From assembly GCA_026122225.1 (NCBI GenBank), contig JANEZZ010000734.1, positions 248,001 to 312,000 on the forward strand: a stretch of 64,000 nucleotides of DNA, written 5' to 3'. The stretch is from Heloderma charlesbogerti. Taxonomy: Eukaryota > Chordata > Lepidosauria > Squamata > Helodermatidae. Every line of letters starts with the position of its first letter. Within the stretch, counting starts at the first letter, position 1. This document shows, one piece after another, positions 21,616-32,499 of this stretch. The notes under the pieces were generated by a model. That model worked only from the letters and a program-made list of their open reading frames with translations. It did no database searches and was not told the origin of the DNA. The position numbers and the translations under genes are program-made.

Positions 21616-22621
21616 CCATATGTAACAAGAACAAAATACAACTCAGGAAGAAAGAAAAGGCAGCAAACCAGTTTTCCCTCACTAATTTTGTGAGATGAAG
21701 AAAGAAAAAGCCTTTTTAGATATGCCTGCTGTAATTGGTTCTCCTATTCTTTCTGTGACCCACTGCAGTGGCTCAGAAGTAACAAAAAAAGAACAGAGAG
21801 GAAAGGAATATTTGCTTCAATCAGAGACCTTCTAAACAAGATCCAATCGTATCTTTCTCCCTCTCTCATTTGTTGCTGAACAAATAGACCTCGTAAAAAG
21901 AGGAGTGAGGAAGGAAGGAAAGAAGGAAGGAAGGAAGGATGGATCTGAACTTCACAGAAATAACAGGAGGGATACAAGGAACACAGAAGTGAAAGCTTTT
22001 CTTCAGATCCTTTCTTACCCTCTGTGGCTGCTGCTATTGCTAACATGGTCCAGGTCAGGCCCGAGCAAAGATGAGCTCCTTTCTCTGTGTTTTCTCAGGA
22101 AGTCTGCAAAGGCTATAGGAAGGTGTTAGTGAGCAGTGTGATTATTCCCATAACAACAGGAACCACAAACCTGTCACCAGGGGAGCAAGGAACAGTTCAG
22201 GGCAAACAGGACTCTGCCTGGAAACCAGACTGCATGGGGTCACCTGGGGTCAGGCAGGCTTCCATTCTAAAATGCTTTTAAGTTCATGCAGGATTGCTTT
22301 CTCCCAAGAGAGGAGAAATGTAAGGGGAAAGGGGAGATTTTGGAAAGGGGAAATGCACAGTTGCAAGGGGAAAGGGGAGATTTTGTGTCATTACTCACAT
22401 TTGGGGAACGCGGTGAGGAAGGAAGCCCCATTTTTTTTAAAAAAACAGACTGTTACAAATAATTAAAGCAGTTAGGAGGGGGAGTGTGAATGGCACCAGG
22501 AACCTGTGGGCAGTATTCAATCACTGCCAAATGTAAATATGCAACAGTGGGTCTAGGGGGGTTGTGATACTGGGCCTGTGAAAGGGAATGCTGGAACAGT
22601 CCTGAGTCTGACTGAACAGGC
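21616..22621. other. No gene; (GGAA)n tract at 21905-21939
   Basis: A GGAA-rich microsatellite lies at 21905-21939. A short tandem duplication of AAGGGGAAAGGGGAGATTTT occurs at about 22322-22384. Otherwise nothing recognisable. Confidence 0.6.
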
Positions 22622-22774
22622 CAAAGGCGGACAACCTGTGGCCCACCAGCTGTTGTTGGATTACAACTCCTATCTTCCCTGACCATTGGCTGTGTTGCTG
22701 GGGCTGATGGGAAATGGAGGGCAACAGTTCCCCAGAGTTCCCAACATCTGGAGGGCCACAGGTTCCCCACCCTG
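22622..22774. repeat. hAT fold-back MITE
   Basis: Left CAACCTGTGGCCCACCAG pairs with right CTGGAGGGCCACAGGTTCCC. GAACAGGC (22614-22621) and GAATAGGC (22775-22782) form an 8-bp duplication with one mismatch. The interior has GATTACAACTCC facing GGGAAATGG. Confidence 0.75.
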
Positions 22775-22918
22775 GAATAGGCAAAGCAGGGAGATGACGA
22801 TCTCAATTGGTGCTGCAAAGCGAGGTGCCCTTAGCATTGCCAGCATGTTTGGTTCAGCAGGCTTGCCTTTAAATAGGCAAGCAATGTCTCATTATGTGTC
22901 CCCTACAACAGTCTAGAT

Positions 22919-23053
22919 CAGCCTTCCCCAACCTGGCACCCCCCAGATGTGTTGCGTTGGACTACAAATCCCATCAGCCCCAACTGTTGGCCATGCTGGC
23001 TGGGGCTTGTGGGAGTTGTAGTCTAAGATAGGGCACCAGGTTGGGGAAAGCTG
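22919..23053. repeat. hAT fold-back MITE
   Basis: Starts CAGCCTTCCCCAACCTGGCA and ends ACCAGGTTGGGGAAAGCTG. The exact 8-bp duplication GTCTAGAT flanks it (22911-22918, 23054-23061). Same family as 15766-15901. Confidence 0.9.
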
Positions 23054-23061
23054 GTCTAGAT

Positions 23062-23504
23062 GTCTTACCTGGGTCTCAAAGTATATGGGGGAGAATGGTT
23101 GGTGGGCAGACGATCCTACATTCTGAGAAGAGTGTTGTGCCGGGATGTTTCAAGGTGGGGCAGGGCCCTTCCAACTTTACAGTTTATTCTAAGGAATTAA
23201 AGCGAGGGGGGGAAAGTAGGACTACATGCTCCTGTGACTTTGGCCACTTTCAAATACTATCCACTTCTGTGCTAGGAAAGGTGCCTGCCTTGGACATTTT
23301 TGCACCAGAAGCAAAAAGACAACATTACATGACATTCCTTCCCTACTTGTGTTTTAATGCCACACAGAGATGGAGACTGGAGGGAAGAAAATGGTGCTTC
23401 TCTGTCTGGAATTTGCCCAGTCCTAGGAAAATGATACCACATCACTGTGTATGGAATAAATAAACTATGGATATCATTTTTCTTCCATGCCTTTGAGGCT
23501 GAGC
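23062..23504. other. No recognised gene or repeat
   Basis: An open frame of 140 codons (23041-23463) starts inside a MITE and has no recognisable domain. Treated as chance. Confidence 0.4.
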
Positions 23505-23579
23505 ATATTACATTTCTATACTGTCCAATAGCCAAAGCTCTGTGGGCAGTTCTCAACAATTAAAACCATAAACCTTTCT

Positions 23580-23804
23580 CTTCCCTCAGGCATTTGGCAA
23601 CATATGATAAGTTTTAATCAATCCTGGAATGTCTTATGGTTATGGTTGTTTGCTTTTGAGATTGTTTGAAGCTGTTTTAGATATTTTGTGTATATTATCT
23701 GTTCATGTGTTTTTCTTATGTAAATAGTTTTTAATCTCTGTATATTGTATTTTTAATCTTTGTAAACCACCCAGAGAGCTTCAGCTATTGGGCGGTATAG
23801 AAAT

Positions 23805-23848
<44 letters not shown>
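23580..23848 (+). repeat. L2-type LINE 3' end with (ATA)n tail
   Basis: TTTGTAAACCACCCAGAGAG, CTTCAGCTATTGGGCGGTAT and AGAAATGTTAATAATAATA are the characteristic 3' end, followed by about 13 ATA units (23808-23848). It appears inserted into a minus-strand L2 fragment seen on both sides (23505-23578 and 23851-24110). Confidence 0.7.
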
Positions 23849-23849
<1 letters not shown>

Positions 23850-23850
23850 C

Positions 23851-24110
23851 TACATGCTCCTGTGACAGCATGATAAAACAGAATATAAAAGTTTAAAAAT
23901 TTAAAACTAAGTATAAAACCAAAGTAAAAACCAGCAGCTGTGTAAAGATTTAAAAATACAACAACAACAAAAACTGAAAGACTAAAAAATGCCTGGGTGA
24001 ATAAGGAGGACTTTACCAATTGCCAAAAAGACTGTAATGTAGGTGCCAGACAAGTCTCTCTGGGGAGGGCGTTCGACAACTGAGGTGCCACAATGGAAAT
24101 ATAAACAACA
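23851..24110 (-). repeat. L2-type LINE 3' UTR fragment
   Basis: ATATAAAAGTTTAAAA runs, then CTGTAATGTAGGTGCCAGAC and CTGGGGAGGGCGTTCGACAA read as the reverse of the L2 region that precedes its tail. It continues the piece at 23505-23578. Confidence 0.55.
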
Positions 24111-24111
24111 A

Positions 24112-24424
24112 CCAGAAGGCCTTCTTGGTCGTGGCCCTCCAATTATGGAATAATCTTCTTGATGAGGCCTGCCTGGCACCAACATCATTATCTTTTCAGT
24201 GCCAGGGTAAGACTTGTCTCTTTTCTCAGGGTTTTGGCAGCATATGATGAGTTTTAATCAGGTCCTGGATTTGTCTTATGGTTATGGTATATATACTGCC
24301 TGTTTGTGTGTTTTTATGTAAATGGTTTTAAAAGTTTGTATATTGTATTTTTAATGGTTTTTAATGCCCAAAGAGCTTCAGGTATGGGATGGAATAGAAA
24401 TGTAATAAAACAACAACAACAACC
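24112..24424 (+). repeat. L2-type LINE 3' end
   Basis: The plus strand encodes a short end of the L2 reverse transcriptase frame (LWNNLLDEACLAPTS) and then the 3' UTR ending GAGCTTCAGGTATGGGATG and AATAAAACAACAACAACAA. Confidence 0.65.
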
Positions 24425-24811
24425 AGGACTCATCCTTGGCAAGAATTCCTTCTTGAAATTTCACTTGATTATTCTGTGATCCTGGGCCAGATCTACATGA
24501 CAACGGAATAAGAAGAGCATCGGGGGTGTTATCTGGATTTTCATGAAATTGGCTTTGGTCCATCAGGGATGCATGAAGCAAGAAAAGTAGAGTATACAGC
24601 ACCAAAAAATAACATTTTTATCAACCCCACACCACTTCTTGAGTCACACAGGGCTTCAATCTTCAGGGTTGGGTGGGCGGAGTCTGGGCGGAGAGCTGAA
24701 AATTATCAACCCGGGAAGTGCTGCTCAGCCAATGAGAGAGGCTTGTTTCCCAGCCCTAGCTCCCCCGGCTCTTATGAATCAGAGAGCAAGTAATACCAGT
24801 TCTATAACTAG
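24425..24811. other. No recognised gene or repeat
   Basis: Nothing recognised. Confidence 0.4.
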
Positions 24812-24819
24812 CCTGCCTT

Positions 24820-25744
24820 TAGGGATGGCGGAGAATTTCTCCCCGAAACTTCGGGGGGCTGAGCGCCAATGTGTTCGGCCCCCCGAACACGTTTTGGGGA
24901 GAAATCCTCCGAACCCCCCCGCCCCCCGCACCCCCCCCCGGGATGGGACTTACCTTTGCCGAATGTCCCTCCCAGCGGCGGGTCCGGCCGGTGGTTCGGC
25001 GGGTGTTCGAGCGGGGCGGGAGCGGCAGCCGGTCTTTTGACCGGCTGCCGCCGCCGCCATTGCAATAAAAGAAAAAAAAAAAACGCCCCCTGATAGGCTA
25101 CGTGACGATTAAAGTAGCCTATCATGGCTAGATTTGCAAAGTCAGCCGTGATAGGCTACGTCAATTGTCACGTAGCCTATCATGGGTGACTTAAAAAAAA
25201 AAAGCGCGTACGGATAATGGCGGCCCCCATAGGGAGCCGCCATTCCCGTTCCTTATTTGGTCGCTGTAGTCTACGTAAAGATTTACGTAGACTATGGCGA
25301 AAATAAGGGCAACGCTATTTGCGTTGCCCTTATTTTCGCCGTAGTCTATGTAAATCTTTACGTAGACTACAGTGACCAAATAAGGAACGCGAATGGCGGC
25401 TCCCTATGGGGGCCGCCATTAGCGTACGCACTTTTTTTTTTTTTTTAAGTCACCCGTGATAGGCTACGTGACGATTGACGTAGCCTATCATGGCTGACTT
25501 TGCAGATCTAGCTGTGATAGGCTACGTTAATCATCACGTAGCCTATCAGGGGGCTTTTTTTTTTTTTAACTTTCGAGTTTGCGGCCGGGCGAGGCGGGAA
25601 GCCTCCCCCCCCGGCCTGAATTTCGGCCGGGGCGAGGTGGGAAGCCTCCCCCCCGGCCTGAACTTTGCGGGGGGAGCAGCGAAGCGCCTCCCCCCCACCG
25701 CGAACATCCTTCGAGGACAGGTAAGGGACTTTCGTCCACCCCTA
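24820..25744. mobile_element. TAGGGATG-family hAT-like element (X-Y type)
   Basis: Starts TAGGGATGGCGGAGAATTTC and ends CTTTCGTCCACCCCTA. The exact duplication CCTGCCTT flanks it (24812-24819, 25745-25752). X-type arm with CGGCAGCCGGTC, a large central palindrome (about 25083-25556, centre near 25319 with GCAACGCTATTTGCGTTGC), then a Y-type arm. CAGGTAAGGGAC near the right end and its counterpart ACTTACCTTTG near the left face outward. No coding capacity. Confidence 0.92.
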
Positions 25745-25886
25745 CCTGCCTTGCCCATTCATCAAACTGCTGCACCTCCCCGTCAGAATGGCGATTTACT
25801 TCAGTTGGACTAACTAGCCTGCCTTGCTCATGCATAAGAGCGCCACAGCGCTGTACCTCCCTGTCAGAGTGGCAATTTACTTTGAT
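25745..25886 (+). repeat. Tandem duplication, about 70-bp unit
   Basis: CCTGCCTTGCCCATTCAT... and CCTGCCTTGCTCATGCAT... begin two successive units, each with CTGTACCTCCC- or CTGCACCTCCC-like and GTCAGAATGGCGATTTACTT or GTCAGAGTGGCAATTTACTT. The TAGGGATG element inserted at the start of the first unit. Confidence 0.65.
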
Positions 25887-26613
25887 GGGGCTTGCCGCCA
25901 TCCTGTAGGAGGAGGGGTGGATGGCGGCTTCCCCCTCCCCCGCCCAGTTCATGAATGAGGAACAGCAAAGAGTGGAGCTGCTAATTTGCTCCCCGACCCC
26001 ACCATCCCCGCTTTCTCTCGCTTGCTCGCTCCCTCCCTGGCTCACAGATTACTCCAGAAAGGCAGGCTGCTTGTTGTGAATGGATGAAGAGGCTACAGTG
26101 GGAAGTGGGAAAGGAAGCCTCCAAAGGCCCCTACTATGAATGGGGAAGAAAAGGGAATGGGGGAGGGAAGGGTGGTCCCACCCCTTGACCATGTCACAGC
26201 CACATCACAGAGGCATGGCCAGGATTTAATGTGGGTGGGGGGCAGTGCACATAGCAGTGGAACTGCTTGAGAGTTGCTTTAATTTTTTAAAACGGTAAAA
26301 GAAATTTACGAAAATGCGGCTTTTCAGGATGGAAGTTGCTGGGTGGCTGAGGATTGGAGACAATGTCATGTGACGTGAATGACCTCAAAATGCTCCTACT
26401 CTGCACTTAATCAACTGTGAAGATGCCCCCCGGCATAGCTATATTTGTCTTTTGCACATTTCCTTGCAACATGGGTGTCAAGCAAGAATGTAGCATTGCA
26501 TCCTGTGTAGCATCCGTGAAAAGTGGTTGCTCGTTACAACATTTGTTGCAACACAATTTCTAGAAAAAGCAGGTACCAAGCAAGTGCCTTGGGCTACAAT
26601 CTTCTAATGTTTA
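25887..26613. other. No recognised gene or repeat
   Basis: Unique-looking sequence. Confidence 0.4.
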
Positions 26614-27038
26614 GGTGGGAGTAGGAATGGGGGGCCCCTTCATGGATCACTGCCTTGTTGTGGTGAAGGGGCTTGCGTAACTCAGTGAAGCCATAAGCTA
26701 TGCCGTGCAGGGCCACCCAAGACGGACAGGTCATGGTGGAGAGTTTTGACAAAATGTGGTCCACTGGAGAAGGAAATGGCAACACACTCCAGTATTCTTG
26801 CCAAGAAAACCCCATGGAACGTATCACAGGCCTAAAAGATATGACGCCGGAAGATGAGCCCCTCAGGTCGGAAGGTGTCCAGTATACTACTGGGGAAGAG
26901 CAGAGGGAATTTCCAAGTAGCACCAGAAAGAGTGAAGTGGCTGGGCCAAAGCTGAAAGGACACTCAGCTGTGGATGTGTCTGGTGGTGAAAAGAAAATCC
27001 GATGCTGTAAAGAACAATATTGTTTAGGAACCTGGAAT

Positions 27039-27621
27039 TAGGGATGCACGAAAGTCACTTACCTGGTCTCGCAGCTTGCTTCGCGGTGGGGGGGAGGCAC
27101 TTTGCTGCTCCCCCCGAAGTTCAGGCCGGGGGGGGAGGCTTCCCTCCTCGCCCGGCCGAAATTCAGGCTGGGGGGGAGGCTTCCCGCCTCACCTGGCCAA
27201 AATTCAGGCCGGGGAGAAGCGCCCTGTCTCCCCGGCCGCGAACTTCAAAAGAAAAAAAAACACGCCCCTGTGATAGGCTACGTAATGATTAACGAAGCCT
27301 ATCACGGCTAGATCTGCAAAGTCAGCTGTGATAGGCTATGTTAATCGTCACGTAGCCTATCACAGGGGTGTGTTTTTTTACTTTTCTTGTAATGGCGGTG
27401 GCGGCAGCCAGTCGAAAGACCGGCTGCTGCCCCCGCCCCTGACGAAGACCTGCCGAACCGCCACTGGGACCTGCCGCCGGGAGGGACATTCGTGAAAGGT
27501 AAGTCCCATTCCGGGGGGGGGCGGGGGGGCGGAGAATTTCTCCCCGAACAACCTTCGGAGGACCAAATGCGTTGGCACCCGGACCCCTGAAGTTTCGGGG
27601 AGAAATTCTCCCCCATCTCTA
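27039..27621. mobile_element. TAGGGATG-family element inside BovB (Y-X type, no central palindrome)
   Basis: Starts TAGGGATGCACGAAAGTC and ends CCCCCATCTCTA. The exact duplication CCTGGAAT flanks it (27031-27038, 27622-27629), and removing it restores a continuous BovB 5' region. It is shorter than other Y-X copies: it keeps two GATAGGCTACGT palindromes but lacks the GTAGTCTACGT core. The intact flanks show clean insertion. Confidence 0.93.
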
Positions 27622-27629
27622 CCTGGAAT

Positions 27630-28108
27630 GTCAGATTAATGAATCAAGGTAAACTGGAGGTGGTCAAACATGAGATGGCAAGACTGAACATTGACATCTT
27701 GGGAATCAGCGAACTAAAATGGACACGCATGGGCGAATTTAATTCAGGTGACCATTATATCTACTACTGTGGGCAAGAATCCCTTAGAAGAAATGGAGTA
27801 GCACTCATAGTCAACAAAAGGGTGGGAAAAGCAGTACTGGGGTACAATCTCAAAAATGATAGAATGATCTCAGTACGAATCCAAGGCAAACCATTCAACA
27901 TCACAGTAATTCAAGTCTATGCCCCAACCACTGAGGCCGAAGAAGCTGAGGTTGATCGGTTCTATGAAGTCCTACAACACCTTCTAGAACCAACACCAAA
28001 AAAAGATGTCCTTTTCATCATAGGGGATTGGAATGCTAAAGTAGGAAGTCAAGAAATCACCGGGATAACAGGCAAGCATGGCCTTGTTGTACAAAATGAA
28101 GCAGGACA
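27630..28108 (+). pseudogene. BovB endonuclease domain, truncated
   Basis: Encodes an apurinic-like endonuclease of the RTE type. Visible motifs in order: GISELKW (catalytic glutamate), RNGVALIVNKRV, IQVYAPTTEAEE and IIGDWNAKVG (catalytic aspartate and asparagine). The frame then runs into the TAGGGATG element at about 28110. The last motif, GSDHELLLAKFR, is found beyond that element at about 28815. About 130 bp of BovB between them appears to be missing. Confidence 0.85.
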
Positions 28109-28110
28109 TT

Positions 28111-28726
28111 TGGTGGCAGCGGCGGCAGCAGATTCGACGGCGGCAGCAGCAGGTGCGGCGACGGCAGGTGCGGCTGGTCTCCTGGCCGGCCGCAGCCGGG
28201 CTGCTGTGGCCACCATTGCTGTCCTTCGAACCGTGATAGGCTACATGGCTAACCTTCGCCCAAAACCAGCGTACGCAAATCATGGCGGCTATGGCGGCTG
28301 CCATTTGCGTTCTCTATTTTTTGCTGTTCTGGCCTACATAAATATTTATGTAGGTTAGAACGGTGAAAAATAGAGAACGCAAATGACAGCCGCCATAGCC
28401 GCCATTTGCATACACTGGTTTTTCGGGGAGGAAGTTAGCTGTGATAGGCTACGTAAATTCTTACATAGCCTATCATGGCTGACTGGGTGGATGCAAATGG
28501 TGGCTGCTACGGCGGCCGCCATTTGCATCCACACCAGCCTGTCTGCGGCCGGAAATCTGGCCCTGGTTGGCTGATCCGCGGCCTGGCCGCGGAGCGGAGC
28601 CGGCCATCGAGGATTCCGGAGGACCAGATTGCCCCCCCGTCGAGATTCCGGGGGAGGGACTGAGCGCTTCCCCCCCTCCCCAGCGGATGCCCCGACCGGA
28701 ACAGGTAAGTGATTCGTACATCCCTA
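28111..28726. mobile_element. TAGGGATG-family element, left end missing (Z right end)
   Basis: Ends GTGATTCGTACATCCCTA, with CAGGTAAGTG just inside. The left side joins BovB directly at a GGTGGCAGCGGCGGCAGC tract with no TAGGGATG terminus or duplication, so the left end and adjoining BovB were lost. The interior has GCAAATCATGGCGGC/GCCGCCATTTGC, a CTACATAAATATTTATGTAG core and GATAGGCTACGT palindromes. Confidence 0.82.
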
Positions 28727-28729
28727 GTA

Positions 28730-30687
28730 GAAATCAGATTGATTATGTACTTTGCAGCCAAAGATGGAGAAGCTCTATACAGTCAGTAAAAACAAGACCT
28801 GGAGCTGACTGTGGCTCAGATCATGAGCTGCTTCTTGCAAAATTTCGGCTTAAATGGAAGAACATAGGGAAAACCACTAAACCATTCAGGTATGACCTTT
28901 CCTCAGTAGCTGAGGAAAGAAGGGAAGCGAAAAGCAAGGGTGAAAGGGGAAGATATATCCAACTGGATGCAGAGTTCCAGAGAATAGCAAGGAGAGACAA
29001 GAAGGCCTTCTTAAATGAACAATGCAAAGAAATCGAGGAAAACAATAGAATGGGAAAGACTAGAGATCCTTTCAAGAAAATCGGAGATCTCAAGGGAACG
29101 TTTTGTGCAAAGACGGGCATGATAAAGGACAAAGAAGGCAGGGGCCTAACAGATGCAGATGAGATTAAGGTGGAAAGAATACACAGAAGAACTATACAGG
29201 AAAGATCTTAATGTCCCTGATAGCCATGATAGTGTGGTCACTGAACTTGAGCCGAACATCCTAGAGAGTGAAGTCAAGTGGGCCTTAGGAAGCATTACTA
29301 ACAACAAAGCTAGCAGAGGTGAAAGTATTCCAGCTGAGCTATTTAAAATCCTAAAAGATGATGCTGTTAAAGTGCTGCACTCAATATGCCAATTTGGAAC
29401 ACTCTACAGTGGCCACAAGACTGGAAAAGGTCAGTTTACATTCCAATTCCAAAGTAGGGCAATGCCAAAGGGTGTTCAAACTACTGTACAATTGTGCTCA
29501 TTTCACATGCCAGCAAGGTTATGCTCAAAATCCTACAAGCTAGGATTTTTGAGCTTGCACTACAAGTACAAGCTGGGTTCCGAAGAGGCAGAGGAACTAG
29601 AGCTCAAATCGCCAACATTTGCTGGATCATGGAGAAAGCAAGAGAATTCCAGAAAAACATCTATTTCTGCTTCATTGACTACGCTAAAGCTTTTGCTTAT
29701 GTGGATCACAACAAACTGTGGCAAATTCTTAAGGAGATGGGAGTACCAGACTACCTTACCTGTCTCCTGAGAAACCTGTACGAGGGTCAAGAGGCAACAG
29801 TAAGAACCAGACATGGAACAACCGAGTGGTTCAAAATTGGGAAAGGAATAGGAAACATCATGAGAAATGCCGGGTTGGATGAATCACAGGTCGGAATTAA
29901 GATTGCTGGGGGAATTATCAACAACCTCAGATACGCAGATGATACCACCCTAATGGCAGAAAGCGAAGAGGATCTCAAGAGCCTCTTGTTGAGGGTGAAA
30001 GAGGAGAGTGCAAAAGCTGGTTTGAAACTCAACATTAAAAAAACGAAGACCACGGCATCTGGCCCCATCACTTCATGGCATATAGAAGGGGAAGAAATGG
30101 CAGCAGTGACAGATTGTATTTTCTTGGGCTCCAAGATCACCGCAGACGGTGACTGTAGCCATGAAATTAAAAGACGCTTGCTCCTTGGTAGGAAAGCTAT
30201 GGCGAACCTAGACAGCATAGTAAGAAGCAGAGACATCACCTTGCCGACAAAGGTCCGTCTAATCAAAGCTATGGTTTTCCCAGTAGTAATGTATGGCTGT
30301 GAGAGCTGGACTATAAGGAAGGCTGAGTGCTGAAGAATCGATGCTTTCGAACTGTGGTGCTGAGTCCCCTGGACTGCAAGGAGGTCAAATCAGTCCATCC
30401 TAAAGGAAATCAACCCTGACTGCTCATTGGAAGGACAGATATTGAAGCTGAAGCTCAAATATTTTGGCCACCTAATGCGAAGAGAAAAGTCACTGGAAAA
30501 GACCCTGATGCTGGGAAAGATTGAAGGCAAAAGGAGAAGGGGACGGCAGAGGATGAAATGGCTAGATAGCATCACCGATGCAATGAATATAAACTTGAGC
30601 ACACTCCGGAAGAGAGCGGAGGACAGGAAGGCCTGGCGTGCTATGGTCCATGGGGTGACGAAGAGTCGGAAACAACTTAACGACTGA
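28730..30687 (+). pseudogene. BovB reverse transcriptase and C-terminus, frameshifted
   Basis: Follows the second insertion: GADCGSDHELLLAKF (end of the endonuclease), a basic linker, then reverse transcriptase pieces including QAGFRRGRGTRAQIANICW and FIDYAKAFAYVDH, where the usual KAFD aspartate is alanine. LRYADDTTLMAES keeps YADD at 29932-29943. The segment between FKIGKG and IMRNAGLDE is deleted, removing the region with motif B. A stop follows CESWTIRKAEC, then LKLKYFGHLMRREKSLEKT in another frame. Not functional. Confidence 0.85.
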
Positions 30688-30710
30688 ACAACAACAACAA
30701 GGAATGGGGG

Positions 30711-31110
30711 AGAAATTTATTCAGTTTTCATTTTATTGTGAATTTACATTTCCTGAACCAATATGCTAACTGAAAGACATTTATACTCTGACATTTGCAC
30801 TTCCTTAATTTTGCAATGCAGTTCTCCAATGTATGCAAAATGTATACAAAGATGTATACAAAAATGCATATATTTGAGACAAGTGCAAACAAAAAATGTA
30901 AATATTGGTGAAAATAACATACAACAATGCATTCTGATAAGGAAATGTGTTTGCAAAAATGCATATGTTAGGTGAAATGTGTATGAACCTGTGTACAAAT
31001 GTTTGTGTGGATCGTTAAAACAAATTCACAAACTAATTTGGAAACAGGATGAAAAGCACTTAAGGATGGAGAAATGAGAAATGAAGTGAAACCAACATTG
31101 ACAGATTCAT
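30711..31110. other. AT-rich region with recurring TGCAAAAATGCAT motifs
   Basis: Degenerate repeats of GCAAA/TTTGC and ATGCATAT, similar in style to the interior of 403-999. The BovB insertion site just before it reads TAGGAATGGGGGAGAAATTT once BovB is removed, so this may be the body of another degraded TAGGGATG-like element. Its end would be near CATCCATCCTC at 31109-31118. The duplication is only 6 of 8. Confidence 0.35.
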
Positions 31111-31118
31111 CCATCCTC

Positions 31119-31185
31119 TCTGGGAGTAAGTCCCACTGAAGTCAATGGGGATTTATTTTGAGTAGACATGCATACAATTGCAGTT
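31119..31185. repeat. Harbinger-type MITE fragment
   Basis: CTGGGAGTAAGTCCCACTGA, AGTCAATGGGGATTTATTTT and GTAGACATGCATACAATTGC match the GGGAGTAAG family. Confidence 0.6.
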
Positions 31186-31238
31186 AGTGGCATCATCATT
31201 CCTCTATTGCAGGAAGCTCTTCCATACAATGTCTGCTC

Positions 31239-32006
31239 TAGGGATTCCACCACAGACTCCAGGGAGAATCTGTGGAGTTCCACCACAGACTCCAGGGAGA
31301 ATCTGTGGAATTCCACCACAGACTCCAGGGAGGCCGGATTCTAAAGAATCCGGCCCCCTGGAGTCTGTGGCGGAACGGAGCAATCCCCCCCGCCACCCTG
31401 CGAAACCTCCCCGGGACGGACCCTACCTTTTGTTGGCCGTCCGCTGCCCTGGTCTGCCGGTGCGAATGGCGGCCCTGGTCTGCGGCTGCCATTTCCCTCG
31501 CTATGTTAGCCATGATAGGCTACGTAAGTATTTATGTAGCCTATCACGGCAAAGAGCAGGGATGCAAATAGCGTCCGCTACGCCATTTGTGTCCCTGCTC
31601 TTTTCGTGATAGGCTACGTAAATATATACGTAGCCTATCATGGCTAACTAACCGCTACGCCATTTGCGTCCCTGTGTTGCCATGATAGGTTACGCATATA
31701 TTTACGTAGCCTATCACGAAAAGAGCAGGGACGCAAATGGCGTAGCAGATGCCATTTGCTTCCCTGCTCTTTGCCGTGATAGGCTACGTAAATATATGCG
31801 TAACCTATCACGGCAACGTAGGGATGAAAACGGCTGCAGCCTGGCAGCGGACAGAGGTCTGGCTGCGGGTGGCCCCAGCTGGCAGCTCCGCAGACTTGCT
31901 GGGGAGTGGAGCCGGCCGGGGACGATTCCGGGGGGAGGGACGGATCGCCTCCCCCCCACTGCGGATGCCCCACAATGGAGCCAGGTAAGGGATTCGTACA
32001 TCCCTA
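31239..32006. mobile_element. TAGGGATG-family element (W left, Z right)
   Basis: Starts TAGGGATTCCACCACAGACT and ends GATTCGTACATCCCTA. GTCTGCTC (31231-31238) and GTCTGATC (32007-32014) match 7 of 8. The left arm contains about three tandem units of CCACCACAGACTCCAGGGAG. The interior has four GATAGGCTACGTAA/TTACGTAGCCTATC-type palindromes separated by GCAGGGACGCAAATGGCGTAG blocks read in both directions. CAGGTAAGGGA lies near the right end. Confidence 0.87.
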
Positions 32007-32175
32007 GTCTGATCTGGTTTAGGAAACATTTTCTTCCAACTAAGTGATTTTGTAATCCCACTGAGCTCTTCATAAATAATGCATTTTTATTTCAAAGTAG
32101 TCATGTTTATTCGGGAGTTTTAAAAGCTTCCCTAATTATCTCTATTTATAGAAACTCTTTTCTTTTCTTTTTTAG
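32007..32175. other. No recognised feature
   Basis: Becomes T-rich ahead of 32176. Confidence 0.4.
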
Positions 32176-32204
32176 TCCCCAAGTCTCAGATTCCTACAAT
32201 TAAG
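32176..32204 (+). other. Candidate host exon, 29 nt (weak)
   Basis: Preceded by TTTTCTTTTCTTTTTTAG and followed by GTTAGG. In the frame that would continue from 14929-14975 (upstream phase 1) it encodes PKSQIPTIK and ends at phase 0. The donor is weak. Microexon-like strings of this size are easily found by chance. Confidence 0.15.
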
Positions 32205-32499
32205 GTTAGGAAAGTATGCCCAGTTGCAGTGAGTTAGGAAAAAATCAATCGTCCTTTATACAGCTTTTTAGGTTTGAGAGGAAACACAGAGTACTTTGAA
32301 AATGGGATTAACAAGCCTTGCTTGATGAAAACATGCACACACACAACTGTCAAGTCTGTACCCCTCCACTTGATTATAACACTATAACATCACAACGCCT
32401 CAACTGCTAAAAGAAAATGCATGTGAGGACTGCATGCAGTGAGTTGAAGGGGGTGAGGAAGAAGGATGGAAAATATTTTCTATACCTCCATTTCAATTG
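32205..32499. other. No recognised feature
   Basis: AT-rich sequence with a short ACACACAC stretch near 32335. Confidence 0.4.

Larger units (their letters stand above)
26634..30700 (+). mobile_element. RTE/BovB LINE, near full length but broken
   Basis: The 5' region (TTCATGGATCACTGCCTTGT, CCGTGCAGGGCCACCCAAG) is the BovB start. The 3' end shows CGAAGAGTCGGAAACAACTT and (ACA)n. GGAATGGGGG flanks it (26624-26633, 30701-30710), a target duplication of about 10 bp. Two TAGGGATG elements interrupt it (27039-27621 and about 28111-28726). Without them about 2.9 kb remains, shorter than the usual 3.2 kb or so, because of internal deletions. It resembles copies known from squamates and ruminants, where BovB is known to have moved between lineages. 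Confidence 0.92.

Noticed and set aside
22973..23463. A 140-codon open frame as a host gene
   Set aside because: It starts inside a hAT MITE, has no domain, and lacks exon-like borders or codon bias.
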